From Kappaphycus alvarezii (taxonomy: Eukaryota > Rhodophyta > Florideophyceae > Gigartinales > Solieriaceae): a stretch of 64,000 nucleotides of DNA. The notes beneath the pieces were generated by a model. The model searched no databases. It had not been told where the DNA came from and worked only from the letters and a program-made list of their open reading frames with translations. The stretch is from NCBI GenBank assembly GCA_002205965.3, contig NADL03000492.1, positions 1,922,001-1,986,000 on the forward strand, given 5' to 3'. Of this stretch, positions 33,011-43,064 are shown one piece after another (within the stretch, counting starts at the first letter, position 1; each line of letters begins with the position of its first letter). Made by a program: the position numbers and the translations under genes.

Positions 33011-34614
33011 TTGAAAGCAATTTTAATCAATTCAGTACCCAAAAGACTAAAATCTCTTTCTGTAGAATATATTAATATCATCTTTAAAGTTTCAAATATA
33101 TCACATACAGCTATATATTGGTGTTTGACAGAACGGTTTAGCATCCAGATAAAATAAAATATGATAAGCTACCTTTTATTCAACTATTAGCAATATTCCA
33201 TGTGTTAAATTTTTTCCTTCAAATAAGAGGAGCCATATTTCCTTGGATTGAATTTATCTCCTCATAGATTGAAATTTTGGCCTTCGCAACTTTTGTTTTA
33301 TTATTCTGCCCATTTGGGATAAAACGTTGCACCTTATTTCCTTGTTGAGGTTTTTTTTGCATTTAATAACAAAAATGTCATATTCATTATCCCAATCGCA
33401 TCTAAGTGCATCAAATATTCCAAAAAACGGGACTGAATCAGTAAAAGAAAGGTTGATAGCAACTTTTGTACTTTGTTCTGATTTAGGTTACAACTTGAGC
33501 AGTAGAAAGGTAAGGATTATTGGATAAATCATCCCAAAAGGGTACTTAAATCTAGATAATATCGACGGAAAAGCTGGAAAATCTCCAATTGCAATAAATT
33601 GAGACGATAACTTCCTTTGCATATTTACGAGAGTGATATTTGGCATAAATTTTCACTTTCATTTTTTTAAGCCGTGGCAGAAATTCAGATGAAGAAAGTT
33701 CATAAACGAACAACTTCTCTATTTTGTCTTCAACCCCTTCGATTATTCATGGAATCTAATCCCTGAAACCAGTAGATGCCCAATATCTGCTCGGAATAGT
33801 TTTTCGAATCGTAACCATTTCTCACCATAATTCTTACTTTTAAGCCGTAAGAATAAACATATTTGGTTCTTTAAGGAATAATTTTATGTTTTTGGTAAAT
33901 TATGCAGTTTTCCATTTACGGATGTTTGGTGTCTCTATTCTTTTAGTTTTGGTCGTCTTCTGAGATCGCAACTAGACCAAATATTCCTGTTTAGTTCCTT
34001 TTTTGAATTTAGGTATCATTTCCTGTAAAGTTCTGGTATCGATTCCTAAATATCGTAATTAACTCCCTTATAAGCTGCTACTCGACAGCTTAGCGCAAAA
34101 AATAAGCGTAAACGACTTTATATATCCAAATCTCACTGTTTCAGCTTTGATAGGATTTCTACCATCGAGAGAAGAGTATCTATTGTCCTAGTCCCTCCCG
34201 GATTGTAGGTTTCTTGATTTTTGCTTATGCTGTTGATGTTCTGTTTAATTTTGTATGGTGATTCTGGTTAGTGAAATTTCACTTCTTTGCCTTTTTCTGA
34301 CAGCTGACAACTCGCAAAGAAGCTTACAGTTATTACTGTACTTTACCATTCAACCTATAACTTGACCGTTATGTTTTGCACTGTACAGTGCTGTAAGTTT
34401 GAGCTGATCTACTTTAAATCAGCTCCAGAAAGTTTAGGGTTAGACAATCATCGTCGTCTATATGTCTTCTGGAAACTTCCTTCGATCTACAGAAAGCATC
34501 AGTCGACTCGCCTTGAAGTCTATATAAGCCCCGGTCTCTCTCCATCTTCTACTTGAGTAAAGTTCCTCACCACCTGCTCCTCTCTCATCTTTCATTCTCG
34601 ATCCCTCACTATTT
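33011..34614. other. Unassigned AT-rich spacer
   Basis: No supported coding sequence. It includes a perfect 14-bp palindrome GCACTGTACAGTGC at 34378-34391. Confidence 0.45.
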
Positions 34615-34705
34615 CTACCCTTCTCTCTCTCTCTCGTGCTCTCTCGCTCTCTCGCTCTCTCGCTCTCTCCTGTCTGTCTCCCTCGCTCCCGCTCTCTCGT
34701 TCTGT
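34615..34705 (+). repeat. CT microsatellite
   Basis: The tract is dominated by CTCTCTCTCTCT and CTCTCGCTCTCTCGCTCTCT. The Arg/Glu-rich reading on the minus strand is a product of this low complexity. Confidence 0.95.
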
Positions 34706-35547
34706 CCATCAATTCTGATGGTAGAATACTGGAGAAACGCACAGCATAATATCATTCTTACGAGCTTCTCATTGCTCTCTCTCGAATGAAATATGCTCTT
34801 CATATTGCAGCGCAGCTAAACAGTAAAATATTTCACTCCACTGATTGATTTTTGAGTAAAGGCTTACCCGCAAAACATTAATACAGCTTTAAATCTGACA
34901 ATATTTCACATCCTGACAAGTCCTCTCGACTTTACGTAAATATTTTTGTGTTTATATCGATAGAGCTGAAACGAATTGGATGGTAACGATTTTGTCAGAG
35001 AATCCACTTTTTCATGGTAACAGGTAACGTAGTCCATTTAACATACATTACATTCTACTATCTCTTTAACGTGGTAATACGAATTGAAGATGTGGTTGAC
35101 ATGGCGAAAGCTCGAAAATATTGCAGTCCAAGTACTGTTCCCAAATTTTCTTGAAATTTCATCTCCTAATTTCATTTCCTTAAGAGCACCGCGTTCACGC
35201 GACACATCTCGAACAAATGAAGAAAAAACTATTAACTCAGATACCACAGTAAAGAGAGCGATGATGTTGTGCTTTCAAGAAGCCCAAATTCCTGAGGATA
35301 CCTTAAAAAACATACTATTCATGAATGCGATCCTCGCTGCTCCTAATAATGGGCCCAATCTGTATTAGAGTAAACGTCCCTGACAAACCTTGTATACTTC
35401 TTCTCATTAACAATGGTATAATCTTTTGACACTTTCAAATAAATTATAAGAGGCTTCATTTTATTTTGATGAGGAGCAGGCGATTAACGTAACATGGTAA
35501 GTTGATATACGTAGTTCGAAATCTTTATCCTGGTCCTTTTAGCCAGA
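34706..35547. other. Unassigned spacer with a 94-codon frame
   Basis: A forward frame at 35084-35368 (MKMWLTWRKLENIAVQVLFP and onward) is open but matches nothing I know. The rest is AT-rich. Confidence 0.3.
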
Positions 35548-36490
35548 TGATAGCTGTAAATTGGCGTACTGAGAAGGGTCAAAGCGGGCATGCTGTACAA
35601 TAACTTTGTGAGCGAAAGAATTGCTACCACAGACGTAACGGGGTAAATAGGATTGGTAAAAATGAAAAAGGGCTCAGTATATTATTAAGCAATCATAAAG
35701 GGGTAGACTCTTCCTCCTCATTTCGAGGCTTGCAAGCTGTTTATAAAATTTTAGCCTGACGTCGACTACCAACTTCGTTACTACTAGAGTGCCAACTTGG
35801 TTTTCCTCTCCTCGAAGAAGCCGTTTATTCAGCTTACATAGACTTGTGGCTACCTCTAAAGTCAGAACAAAACTACAAAAGATACCATGGAATGCATAAC
35901 GATATTTTGTAGACGATATACCCTTAGTAAGAGTCACTTAAGTGACGCAGTCAATTTAGTCCTCCCATTTCCCATCCCTTAGACCAGATCCAAAAAAATC
36001 CTTCAAAATATCCATGCTACCCAAGAAGTCCCCACAAATATCACCGAATGGCTCACTGCTTTCTACCGCCTCTTGGAAAATATCTAAAGCACTAAATATA
36101 CCCCCCTCTAAACCTAAATTCGGGACCACTTGTTCCCTTTCATCCAGTCCGGGGCTTACACCATCACCTCCCCTATCCCCTTCCCACCCATTTCCACGAT
36201 CCCACGTCCTAGTCGTCATCCTCTTCTTCGGATTTCTGGCCCTTTTCGTCGCCTTCTGAAGCTTCTCCCATAGCCTTCTCGTCCGATTTACATTCTCATA
36301 AACCAACTCCAGGGCCACTCCCTCTTGGAACGAGTCCCAGCGTCTTCTTCCTTCTCGGCGACATTTTCCTCAACCTCCTTCTCCTAGTCCTCAACGAAGA
36401 GCCTTCGGACGACTCATATGGTTTTATTCTTATTTCCGCGACGGAAGAAGTAGTACACGTCTGTGGGAAGCAAGGAAGAGGCATTTAGGG
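35548..36490 (-). repeat. TGAT-LTR family copy, long form, decayed
   Basis: It starts TGATAGCTGTAAAT at 35548. GAAGCCGTTTATTCAGCTTA with CATAGACTTGTGG (35817-35860) corresponds to TTTACTCAGCTTATATAGAC of the young LTR. Beyond about 35940 it carries the acidic ORF found in other long-form copies instead of the short-form middle. The far end could not be fixed; similarity fades after about 36490. Confidence 0.6.
35956..36484 (-). pseudogene. LTR-embedded acidic ORF, copy 1
   Basis: The minus-strand frame 36318-35956 (120 codons) ends with SALDIFQEAVESSEPFGDIC, GDFLGSMDILKDFF and GKWED before the stop. The 40-kb copy has SGPDISQEAMENSKPFADIC and VDCLGGMDILGELF at the same place, so about 40 C-terminal residues are clearly conserved. 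The middle is Gly/Asp-rich and, unlike the 40-kb copy, has few consecutive acidic residues. A further frame upstream (36484-36296) is Arg/Ser-rich. The ORF is in the sense direction of the gypsy family that carries this LTR type. It has no known domain. Possible roles would be an accessory or regulatory protein, but nothing in the sequence tells which. Confidence 0.5.
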
Positions 36491-37269
36491 GACGAGGGTG
36501 ACAGGTTTCTTAAATAGACTAGAAAGGGCGTATGTTGGTCATTGTAATTTTGGCTGAGGCAGTGGTTGTGGACTGAAGATGTTAGAAGTCATTGTGGTTC
36601 GGATTGAATGGGGTTATATATGCTTAAGAGGGACATTTCTGTAGATTTGAAGTAGACTAACAAATATAAATGGAATTTGTTGCACATTTGTGCGTTTTTT
36701 GCAGTGAAAGAAAGAATTCGAAGAAGAAGTTAGGCTAAAAGGAGGAAAAGAATTCGAATCAGGACGGATTTAGAGGGGTGAATACAGTATTAAAATATCT
36801 AGAGAAATATCAGTGAATTTCGAAAGGGTCCAAGAAAGGATAAGCGAGGGTAAGGAGGGAGAGATATTCTCCCTTGGAATGTGCTGAGAGTGAGATAGGT
36901 CGAGGAGGGGCCAGAACTACAAGCAAATCTATAGAATAGAAGGTACCAAAGTCACTGAAAAGTAGGAAGATGGCGACGACGAAAAATGTTTTTCATCTCG
37001 TCTCGCACGCGCCTGAAACCAGGTAGATTATAGGTCCAAATACTTACCTATATTATTTCAGCTCCATTATATCCCTTCCCGTTTCGAGTATAGTTTTTCG
37101 AGCCTCATACAACACACGTCCCATGCGAGTTGGTGCCTTTGTCGGACTAGGTACAGTTATCTCAGCAATCTAGATTATACGATTAATGTATGCGCACTGT
37201 GATAATGATAAGAACGACTCGCGATCTAGACTGTTTACCCCAAGAATGAACGGTAACTCTCCTAGGTCA
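36491..37269. other. Unassigned spacer
   Basis: Short frames only. Part of it may be the outer portion of the decayed long LTR, but I cannot align it. Confidence 0.35.
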
Positions 37270-38170
37270 GCTACCATAAATATTTTTTCAACTCATTCCT
37301 TACGTGTTTGACCATTAAATCATCTCTGGACAGCACCATATCATTATGATAACATAACAGAATTGAAACTTGGTCCTCACTTTGAAGTGTAGATCGAACA
37401 TATCTTCCAAGAGTAAAACACCCAAAACTCCCCTCCCTTTTGAAGTGTGAAGACACATTCACACAATTGGAGTTCCATGAATCCCTTCTGTTTTAAGCGA
37501 ATTATGGGTTTCTTATATCACAGTTCAGGGAACTATCGTAGCCGTAAAGAATCTTTAGCAGGCCGACAATTCTTCCGTCCGCCCCTTCAGTGCCTGGAAT
37601 ATTTGGGTTCCTGATCCAAACTGAGATTTCTGATGAGTTTTCTGCATACATGTAAGCTCCTGAGATATATCTTTGTTTACCTAGCCTCCAGAGAAAATGA
37701 GAAGTAGTCAAACCACTTTACTTGCAACAGATGCATAAAAGTCTGAAAATAGAGCGCCATTTGTCCGATGCAATTTTCCTCTGGTAAATGGTCTTGCTTT
37801 GAAGCGCCTCAGAAGCGCTTCTCAGTTTAGCTTCAGTCTGATTATAAATGTGGTTGGAAGTGGCTTCTCACTAGATGTCAGATAGTCGCAATTTGTATTT
37901 TAGGTGGTACTGCTCTCCTGGAGCTCAACTTCTTCGACGATTGAATTTTTTAAGAACGCACTCTCTTCGCTTGACAGATCTTTCTTCGCCTTTGGCTCAT
38001 CTACTATGGATATTGATTTTGGGAATACATAAGATTTGGCACGAGCTACCAACTTTCTTCCTTCAATACCGTAGACGTGCCCTGATCTCGGAGAAATATG
38101 CTCCAAAATATGATATAATTGGTGCAAGGGAAGGTCATGACTTGAGTCCCTGAAATCAGTAGGCTCCAAG
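37270..38170 (-). pseudogene. Second Ty1/copia element: reverse transcriptase remnant
   Basis: On the minus strand from 38170, SSEESAFLKNSIVEEVEL corresponds to the D..W..AM..E block. LRRFKARPFTRGKLHRTNGA (about 37740-37810) is the KARLVARG..Q block. GAYMYAENSSEISVWIRNPN (37620-37675) is the AYL.G.L.E.IYM..P block. VGLLKILYG (37550-37575) is the KL.K.LYGL block. About 72 codons on, LLCYHNDMVLSRDDL takes the place of the YVDDM motif, with Val-Asp changed to His-Asn. Stops and frameshifts occur throughout. A dispersed repeat (37380-37445) lies inside it. Together with the integrase piece at 38.8-39.1 kb it forms a reverse-strand copia relic with integrase before RT, as expected. Confidence 0.7.
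37380..37445 (-). repeat. Dispersed TTTGGGTGTTTTACTCTTGG repeat copy
   Basis: CATATCTTCCAAGAGTAAAA with the following CACCCAAAAC is nearly identical to 7450-7480. The purine run on its minus-strand 5-prime side is AAAAGGGAGGGGAG. Confidence 0.65.
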
Positions 38171-38788
38171 TTGCACTTGACTGTATCACTTGAGTCATCT
38201 ATTTCTACTAAATTCCATTGATATTTGTGTGAATGGACGCTATCCGGAGCTATATTCGCAGTTTATAACTGTTCAGGCCTCACTCACTCAAGGTCATAGA
38301 GGGTAGCGGGTTTCGTTTTGATTACTTTCGTTGACTTAGTTTAAACCCTTCATCCCCTTTGTCACGGCCTAGATTAGTCCTGGTAGCCAGTAGAGGCGCA
38401 ACTTTATTTTGGCTTGGCTATCTGACTTGGATCGCATAGATAGCTCAATTTGTACCCAAGACACGTACATGCTTGTTTGCTGATTTTATGTCTCAAATAG
38501 TGTCTCATACAGCGAGAAACTTGTTTTATTGTGCTAAATTACATTTTTGCAGTCCATAAAATGTTTAACTACATTTGGCTAGTACTCTTAAGTTAGTTTA
38601 GAGGCTGAGAAAGATGGGCGTTCTGCCTTGACAATGATACCTTGAGTTCTCTCTACAGTTGAATTTGACCTCAGTATATTATTATAGACTAGATCTATCT
38701 CAAGACTTCTTTCCGTTAGAATTTTTGCCCCTTATCCACCTCCTAGCATCTGTCTGAGTGAAAATAGTTATCAAAACGCTCGAATAGA

Positions 38789-38893
38789 CTGTGTCGGTAT
38801 ACACTTTTTCAGTATATTGTGGTTGTCTGGAAAACTTTAGGATAGATCGAATGTATCTTCCAAAAGTAAGAATATCCAAACCTTTCCGCCTCG
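38789..38893 (-). repeat. Dispersed repeat, about 105 bp copy
   Basis: GTGGTTGTCTGGAAAAC and ATCTTCCAAAAGTAAGAATA correspond to 7384-7490 in order and spacing. It interrupts, or immediately follows, the copia integrase frame. Confidence 0.65.
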
Positions 38894-39070
38894 AATAGAC
38901 GTTCAAACCACATCGTGAACTCTACCAAGGCAGGACATGTATCGGACTTGTGCATAAGATTATATGCGGAGATGTATCGTTTCGCGCTATCAACGATTGT
39001 CACGAGACATTTTTCGTCGTGTTGTGAAACTTGCTTAATCTTTTCTACTACATCTACGGACAGATGGCCG
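38860..39070 (-). pseudogene. Second Ty1/copia element: integrase core fragment
   Basis: The minus-strand frame reads HLSVDVVEKIKQVSQHDEKC, LVTIVDSAKRYISAYNLMHK and SDTCPALVEFTMWFERLF. The D of VTIVDSAKRY with the following helix is the first catalytic region of retroelement integrases (tivDd.sRy..ay.l..Ks...al..f..w). It is cut off by the dispersed repeat before the second Asp (D.G.E.). The upstream zinc-binding part was not found because LINE-C lies beyond 39094. Confidence 0.65.
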
Positions 39071-39093
39071 GCATTATAGGCGTTTTTAGTAAG

Positions 39094-39627
39094 TCACACC
39101 CAAAGACAAGAAAAACCATCTCTTGGGATCGGACGCACCTCCGCGAAGAACATCGCGGCTGTGGCGTTCTTGGCTTCAAGCTCAACATCTAGCAAGCTTT
39201 GCAAGACCCTGCTCCCAACTCCTATTAAGGAGCTGGGAACATACGAAGCAGCTGCAGAAGCCCATCTGAGGTGGTCGACCTGCCGTCTAGGATTATCCCG
39301 TTCAGTGTAATTTGCTCGCAAAAAACACCATCGCAAAAGACGCTGACGGACAAAATCCATAAAGCAGTGCAAGAACGACTTCCTCTTGGGGATTCGAGGA
39401 GGCAAGCGTTCCAAGCATCTATGGCCCTCCCGGCAGCTAAGGAATGGGTGTATTGTCCCCCATGCCCCAGACTACAGACAAGCATTGATCCTCGAGAATT
39501 CTCGGTGTGGCTTCAATACTACTGTCAAGTCCCACTTTTCCACCCTGGAACGCCATGCCCGAGAAGGAATTGCCCGGACACACTCGATTTACATGGCGAT
39601 CATCTCATGCACTGCTTGCATGGAGCC
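39094..39627 (+). pseudogene. LINE-C fragment cut by a TGAT-LTR
   Basis: Forward frames include SQKTLTDKIHKAVQERLPLG, then ALPAAKEWVYCPPCPRLQTS, FSVWLQYYCQVPLFHPGTPC and NCPDTLDLHGDHLMHCLHGA. These align with LINE-C at 8.4-8.6 and 62.8-63.05 kb, including the two cysteine pairs and the D..GDHL..C knuckle. The frame ends abruptly at 39627 where the long LTR begins (TGATAGGGG at 39628). The endonuclease-like RP...DVT part is missing and does not resume on the other side of the LTRs, where LINE-A starts. Confidence 0.75.
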
Positions 39628-40996
39628 TGATAGGGGTATATCGTCGAGAGAAGAGATATTCAGAACCAACTACCCCAAGAAGGAGGTGTTGCAAGCGAAA
39701 AAGTGCTGCCGTGGTATAGTTGAACGAACAAAAAGGAGTGTATATGGAAGAGAGTTGAGAGGTCTACAAGCAAGTATGGAAGGGGCAGGGTCTACTACTT
39801 ATGCTCTGTGAGCAGCGTAGGAAAAAGGTTTCTTGGGTCTGAAGTTGACTCTCAACTCCCTACTACTCAGGACTTGGCTTGAAGTTGTCTGCCATCTTGC
39901 TTGACCTACACAAGAGGAAGCAGTTTACTCCGCTTATATAGACTTTTTGGGTATCCCTAAAGTCTCAAAGAAACATACTAAGAACGATAAAATGCATCAA
40001 ATGGAATCGTGTGAACGAGAAAGACTAACAGCAGATACTATCAGAATAAATATCTAGATTCTTTCCTTCATATCTTAGTCCTCTACATCAGAGACAAACA
40101 GTTCCCCCAAAATATCCATTCCACCCAGGCAGTCCACACAAATATCCGCGAACGGCTTAGAATTCTCCATTGCCTCCTGTGAAATATCTGGACCACTGAG
40201 GACGTCCCAATCCGGTTCCGGAGTCGGAACCGGATGGTCCATATTTTCTGGCCCCTTCCCCACTAATACAGCACTTTCCATGTCTTTCTCCCCCTCATCC
40301 TCCTCTTCCTCCTCTTCTCTTCTCTCTTCATCCTCGTCAGAAGAGTCAGAGATCACAATTACTCCCTCAGTCTCCCCTCCTTTCTCCATGGGAGCCTCTC
40401 CACCGTTATACACTAGTGGTTCCCACGGATCCACCCAGTCCTCCTCTTCATCCTCCTCATCCTCCTCTTCCTCTATCTCCTCTTCTCCCTCCTCCTCCTC
40501 CTCTGCCTCTTCTGCCTGCTCGAAGCAGTTACGATGGACCCACTCCCAAAGCGTTCCAGGTCCAACCTTCTACAGTAATCATCGTAGTCGGTTGGACCAT
40601 TTGCCATCAGGGCCGAGGCGTTGAGTGGACGACGGCCTCGGATGACTTGGTGATGGTGGGGGAAGGACGGAGGTTGGTCATGTTAAGGGATAAAAGAAGG
40701 GGTGAGCCGATGGGGCAGTTGATAGTTGGGGGTTGCCTCAACGACGTCGACTTCGAAGTTTAAATACTGCGACGTATTCGAAAAGTATGTCGACCTTGGA
40801 CGTGTACAGTAATGACATATATTAATGACACTATGTCTTAAAATAAAAAATCAACTCATGAATTTGCCACACTCATCCAAATTAGAAATATCTTGCAAAT
40901 TCAGAAACTGTAAAAATATCCTCCAAATCCCGATACTGTATCCAAATTTGGTCCTCCTCTAGATTTTTTTGTGTGCAAATTTTGCGCACGTTAGAG
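39628..40996 (-). repeat. TGAT-LTR family, long form with internal ORF
   Basis: About 430 bp at the left (TGATAGGGG to about 40060) and about 200 bp at the right (AATTTGCCACACTCATCCAA to GCGCAC) match the young 720-bp LTR. Between them lie about 740 bp not present in the short form. The total is about 1370 bp. The right end is a few bases short of the expected ATCA. No internal gypsy sequence adjoins, so it behaves as a solo LTR. In element orientation it reads on the minus strand. Confidence 0.8.
40075..40560 (-). CDS. LTR-embedded acidic ORF, copy 2 (best preserved)
   Basis: The minus-strand frame is open from about 40560, reading TLWEWVHRNCFEQAEEAEEE, through a long Glu/Asp run and DWVDPWEPLVYNGGEAPMEK. 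It continues to VISDSSDEDEE, a second acidic run, and the conserved C-terminus SGPDISQEAMENSKPFADIC plus CLGGMDILGELFVSDVED before the stop at 40075. An in-frame ATG exists at 40434, but homology with the 55-kb copy extends above it, so the true start is uncertain. The product would be about 120-165 residues, very acidic, with SDSSDEDEE resembling CK2-type sites. There is no catalytic motif. It is sense relative to the gypsy family. No known retroelement protein fits. Confidence 0.55.
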   Translation of the reverse strand, partial: PGTLWEWVHRNCFEQAEEAEEEEEGEEEIEEEEDEEDEEEDWVDPWEPLVYNGGEAPMEKGGETEGVIVISDSSDEDEERREEEEEEDEGEKDMESAVLVGKGPENMDHPVPTPEPDWDVLSGPDISQEAMENSKPFADICVDCLGGMDILGELFVSDVED

Positions 40997-41275
40997 GTCA
41001 AGCAAGTTGGAAGACAACTCCAAGCCAAGTCCTGAGTAGTAGGGAGTTGAGAGTCAACTTTAGACCCAAGAAACCTTTTTCCTACGCTGCTCACAGAGCA
41101 TAAGTAGTAGACCCTGCCCCTTCCATACTTGCTTGTAGACCTCTCAACTCTCTTCCATATACACTCCTTTTTGTTCGTTCAACTATACCACGGTAGCATT
41201 TTTGTCGCTTGCAACACCTCCTTCTTGGGGTAGTTGGTTCTGAGTATCTCTTCTCCAGACGATTTACCCCTATCA
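40997..41275 (+). repeat. TGAT-LTR fragment, inverted relative to its neighbour
   Basis: The reverse complement runs from TGATAGGGGTAAATCGTCTG at 41275 inward to GCTTGACCTCT at about 41000, the first 280 bp of the LTR. It abuts the long LTR tail at 40996, so the two form a head-out inverted pair. LINE-A coding begins at 41276. Confidence 0.85.
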
Positions 41276-42311
41276 TTGAGTGGGCCGCCCTTTGGTCAGA
41301 AGCGATGCAGGCACACCACGCCCGAACTGAGTGGACCGAGCAGCACCGCCCCTTGTCTGCGTCCAGCAGCACGCGCCGAGCACGCCGCGCGCAAGTGCTG
41401 TGCGCCGATGCCCGCTACGCCAAGGCTATGCGGTCCCTTCACAACCCACCGCTGGCGGATGTCAACGACCCACGGACCGTCCAATCGCTTCGCACCCTAC
41501 ACCCACAGCCGCGGTGCCCTATCGCACCGCTGCCGGATGACAGTCTCCCACCTCCTCCAGCTGTCACACCGGATACCGTCGAGTTAGCAGCCCGCCGTAT
41601 CCCTCGTGATACGTCTGCTGGCCCTGACCGCACGCCGTCGCGTTGGTTTCACCTCCTAGTCAAGACACCAATCAGCCCAGAAGCCGGAGCCACGGGCGAG
41701 GGGATCCTCACCCAGCTCGTCACGCGGATCGCCAAGGGCGACCTGCCGTGCTCTGTACTGCCGCTTGTAGCTGCCGCTACGCTGCTGCCCATCCAGCCAA
41801 AGCCTGGCAAGATCCGGCCCATCGCCGTCGGGTCGGTACTCCGTCGTCTGGTCACGAAGACGCTGCTCCCAGCTGCAATCGACGATACTCGCGCCTTCCT
41901 AGCCCCGTTCCAATTGTCAAACGGGATCAGGGCTGGAATGGACGCAATCGTCCACGACACGCGCACGCTGCTCCGTCGGTTCTCCCGCCGCTGGGACACT
42001 GCCACGGTCCTTGTTGACGCGCCCAACGCCTTCAATCTCGTTGATCACCAGTCAATGTTGGACCGATTGCCCTCGCTAGCACCGGGCCTTGCCCGGCTCG
42101 TCAATATGATATACGGCCGCACGCAGCCGCAACTGATGGTGCCGAACCGTCACAGAACCATAATACAAAGTGCACAAGGGACCCAACAAGGCGACCCGCC
42201 CGGCATGCTCTTGTTCTCCCTAACGATCCAGCCGCTCATCCGCCGGATCGCCGCAGAGACAGGTGCAGTCATGAACCACTGCTATGCCGACGACGGGACG
42301 CTGATGGGGTC
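41276..42311 (+). pseudogene. LINE-A reverse transcriptase, part 1 (split by gypsy)
   Basis: The frame is open from the LTR junction to the gypsy insertion. After a Pro-rich lead the RT fingers/palm motifs appear in order. KPGKIRPIAVGSVLRRLVTK is at about 41800-41860. The first catalytic block, VLVDAPNAFNLVDHQSMLD, is at 42010-42066. GTQQGDPPGMLLFSLTIQPL is at 42179-42238. HCYADDGTLMG, the YADD pair, is at 42278-42310. The enzyme copies element RNA at a nicked target. The 5-prime end is lost at the LTR fragment, so there is no genuine start. The frame and motifs are otherwise unbroken, so the copy was fairly young when the gypsy element landed 3 codons after YADD. Confidence 0.88.
42307..42311 (+). 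repeat. Target-site duplication, left copy (GGGTC)
   Basis: GGGTC precedes the left LTR and recurs at 49784-49788 after the right LTR. A 5-bp duplication is normal for Ty3/gypsy integrase. Confidence 0.92.
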
Positions 42312-43031
42312 TGATAGGGGTAAATCGTCGGGAGAAGAGATACTTAGAACCAACTACCCCAAGACGGAGGTGTTGCGAGCGACAAAAGTGCTACCGTGGT
42401 ATAGTTGAACAAATAAAAAGGAGTGTATATGGGAGAGAGTTGAGAGGGCTACAAGCAAGTATAAAAGGGGCAGGGTCTACCACTGATGCTCTGCGACCAG
42501 CTTAGGAAAAAGTTTTCTAGGGTCTGAAGTTGACTCTCAACTTCCTACTACTCGGAGCTTGACCTGAAGTTGTCTGCCAACTTGCTTGACCTCTCAAGGA
42601 GGAAGCACTTTACTCAGCTTATATAGACTTTTCGGCTAATCCTAAAGTCTCAATCAAACATACTAAATACCATAAAACGCATTCACGGGAATCGTGTGAA
42701 CCAGAGAGACCATTAGAAGATATTTCCTCAAGGTAAATATCTAGGTGCCATACCCATGCCAGCCACCCATCGGCCAGGGGTGGGAATTGATGTGGCCATT
42801 ATATAGACCTTTCAGAGTCACTCGTAGTATCACCCACAACCTAGAACTGTACTGACATCCACTATGACAGCGTGTCCTAAAATAAAAAATCAACCGATGA
42901 ATTTGCCACACTCACCCAAATTAAAAATATCTTGCAAATTCAAAAACTGTAAAAATATCTTCCCAGTTCCAATACTGTATACAATTATGGTCCTCATCTA
43001 AATTTTTTCGTGTGCGAATTTGCGCACATCA
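42312..43031 (-). repeat. Gypsy 3-prime LTR (element sense)
   Basis: 720 bp, beginning TGAT and ending ATCA on either strand. It is the short form, without the acidic ORF. It contains CTTATATAGACTTTTCGG and, on the minus strand, TATATAAGC, a candidate TATA box for the element. Confidence 0.93.
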
Positions 43032-43046
43032 CGCCCTCCCGCTCAA
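43032..43046 (-). promoter_or_regulatory. Putative polypurine tract
   Basis: In element sense TTGAGCGGGAGGGCG lies directly before the 3-prime LTR. It is purine-rich with two C/T interruptions near the junction. The position is right for plus-strand priming. Confidence 0.45.
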
Positions 43047-43064
43047 GACGAACGTCCCGGCTCG

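Noticed and set aside
34458-34803. Arg/Glu-rich minus-strand ORFs
   Set aside because: They are translations of a CT microsatellite, with no conserved or complex sequence.
40280-40763. Serine-rich and proline-rich plus-strand ORFs
   Set aside because: They are antisense readings of the Glu/Asp-rich LTR ORF; GAG/GAA repeats on one strand give Ser/Leu/Pro repeats on the other.
41234-42035. Alternative-frame and antisense ORFs over LINE-A part 1
   Set aside because: They are shadows of the RT frame, with Arg/Ser/Pro-rich translations and no motifs.
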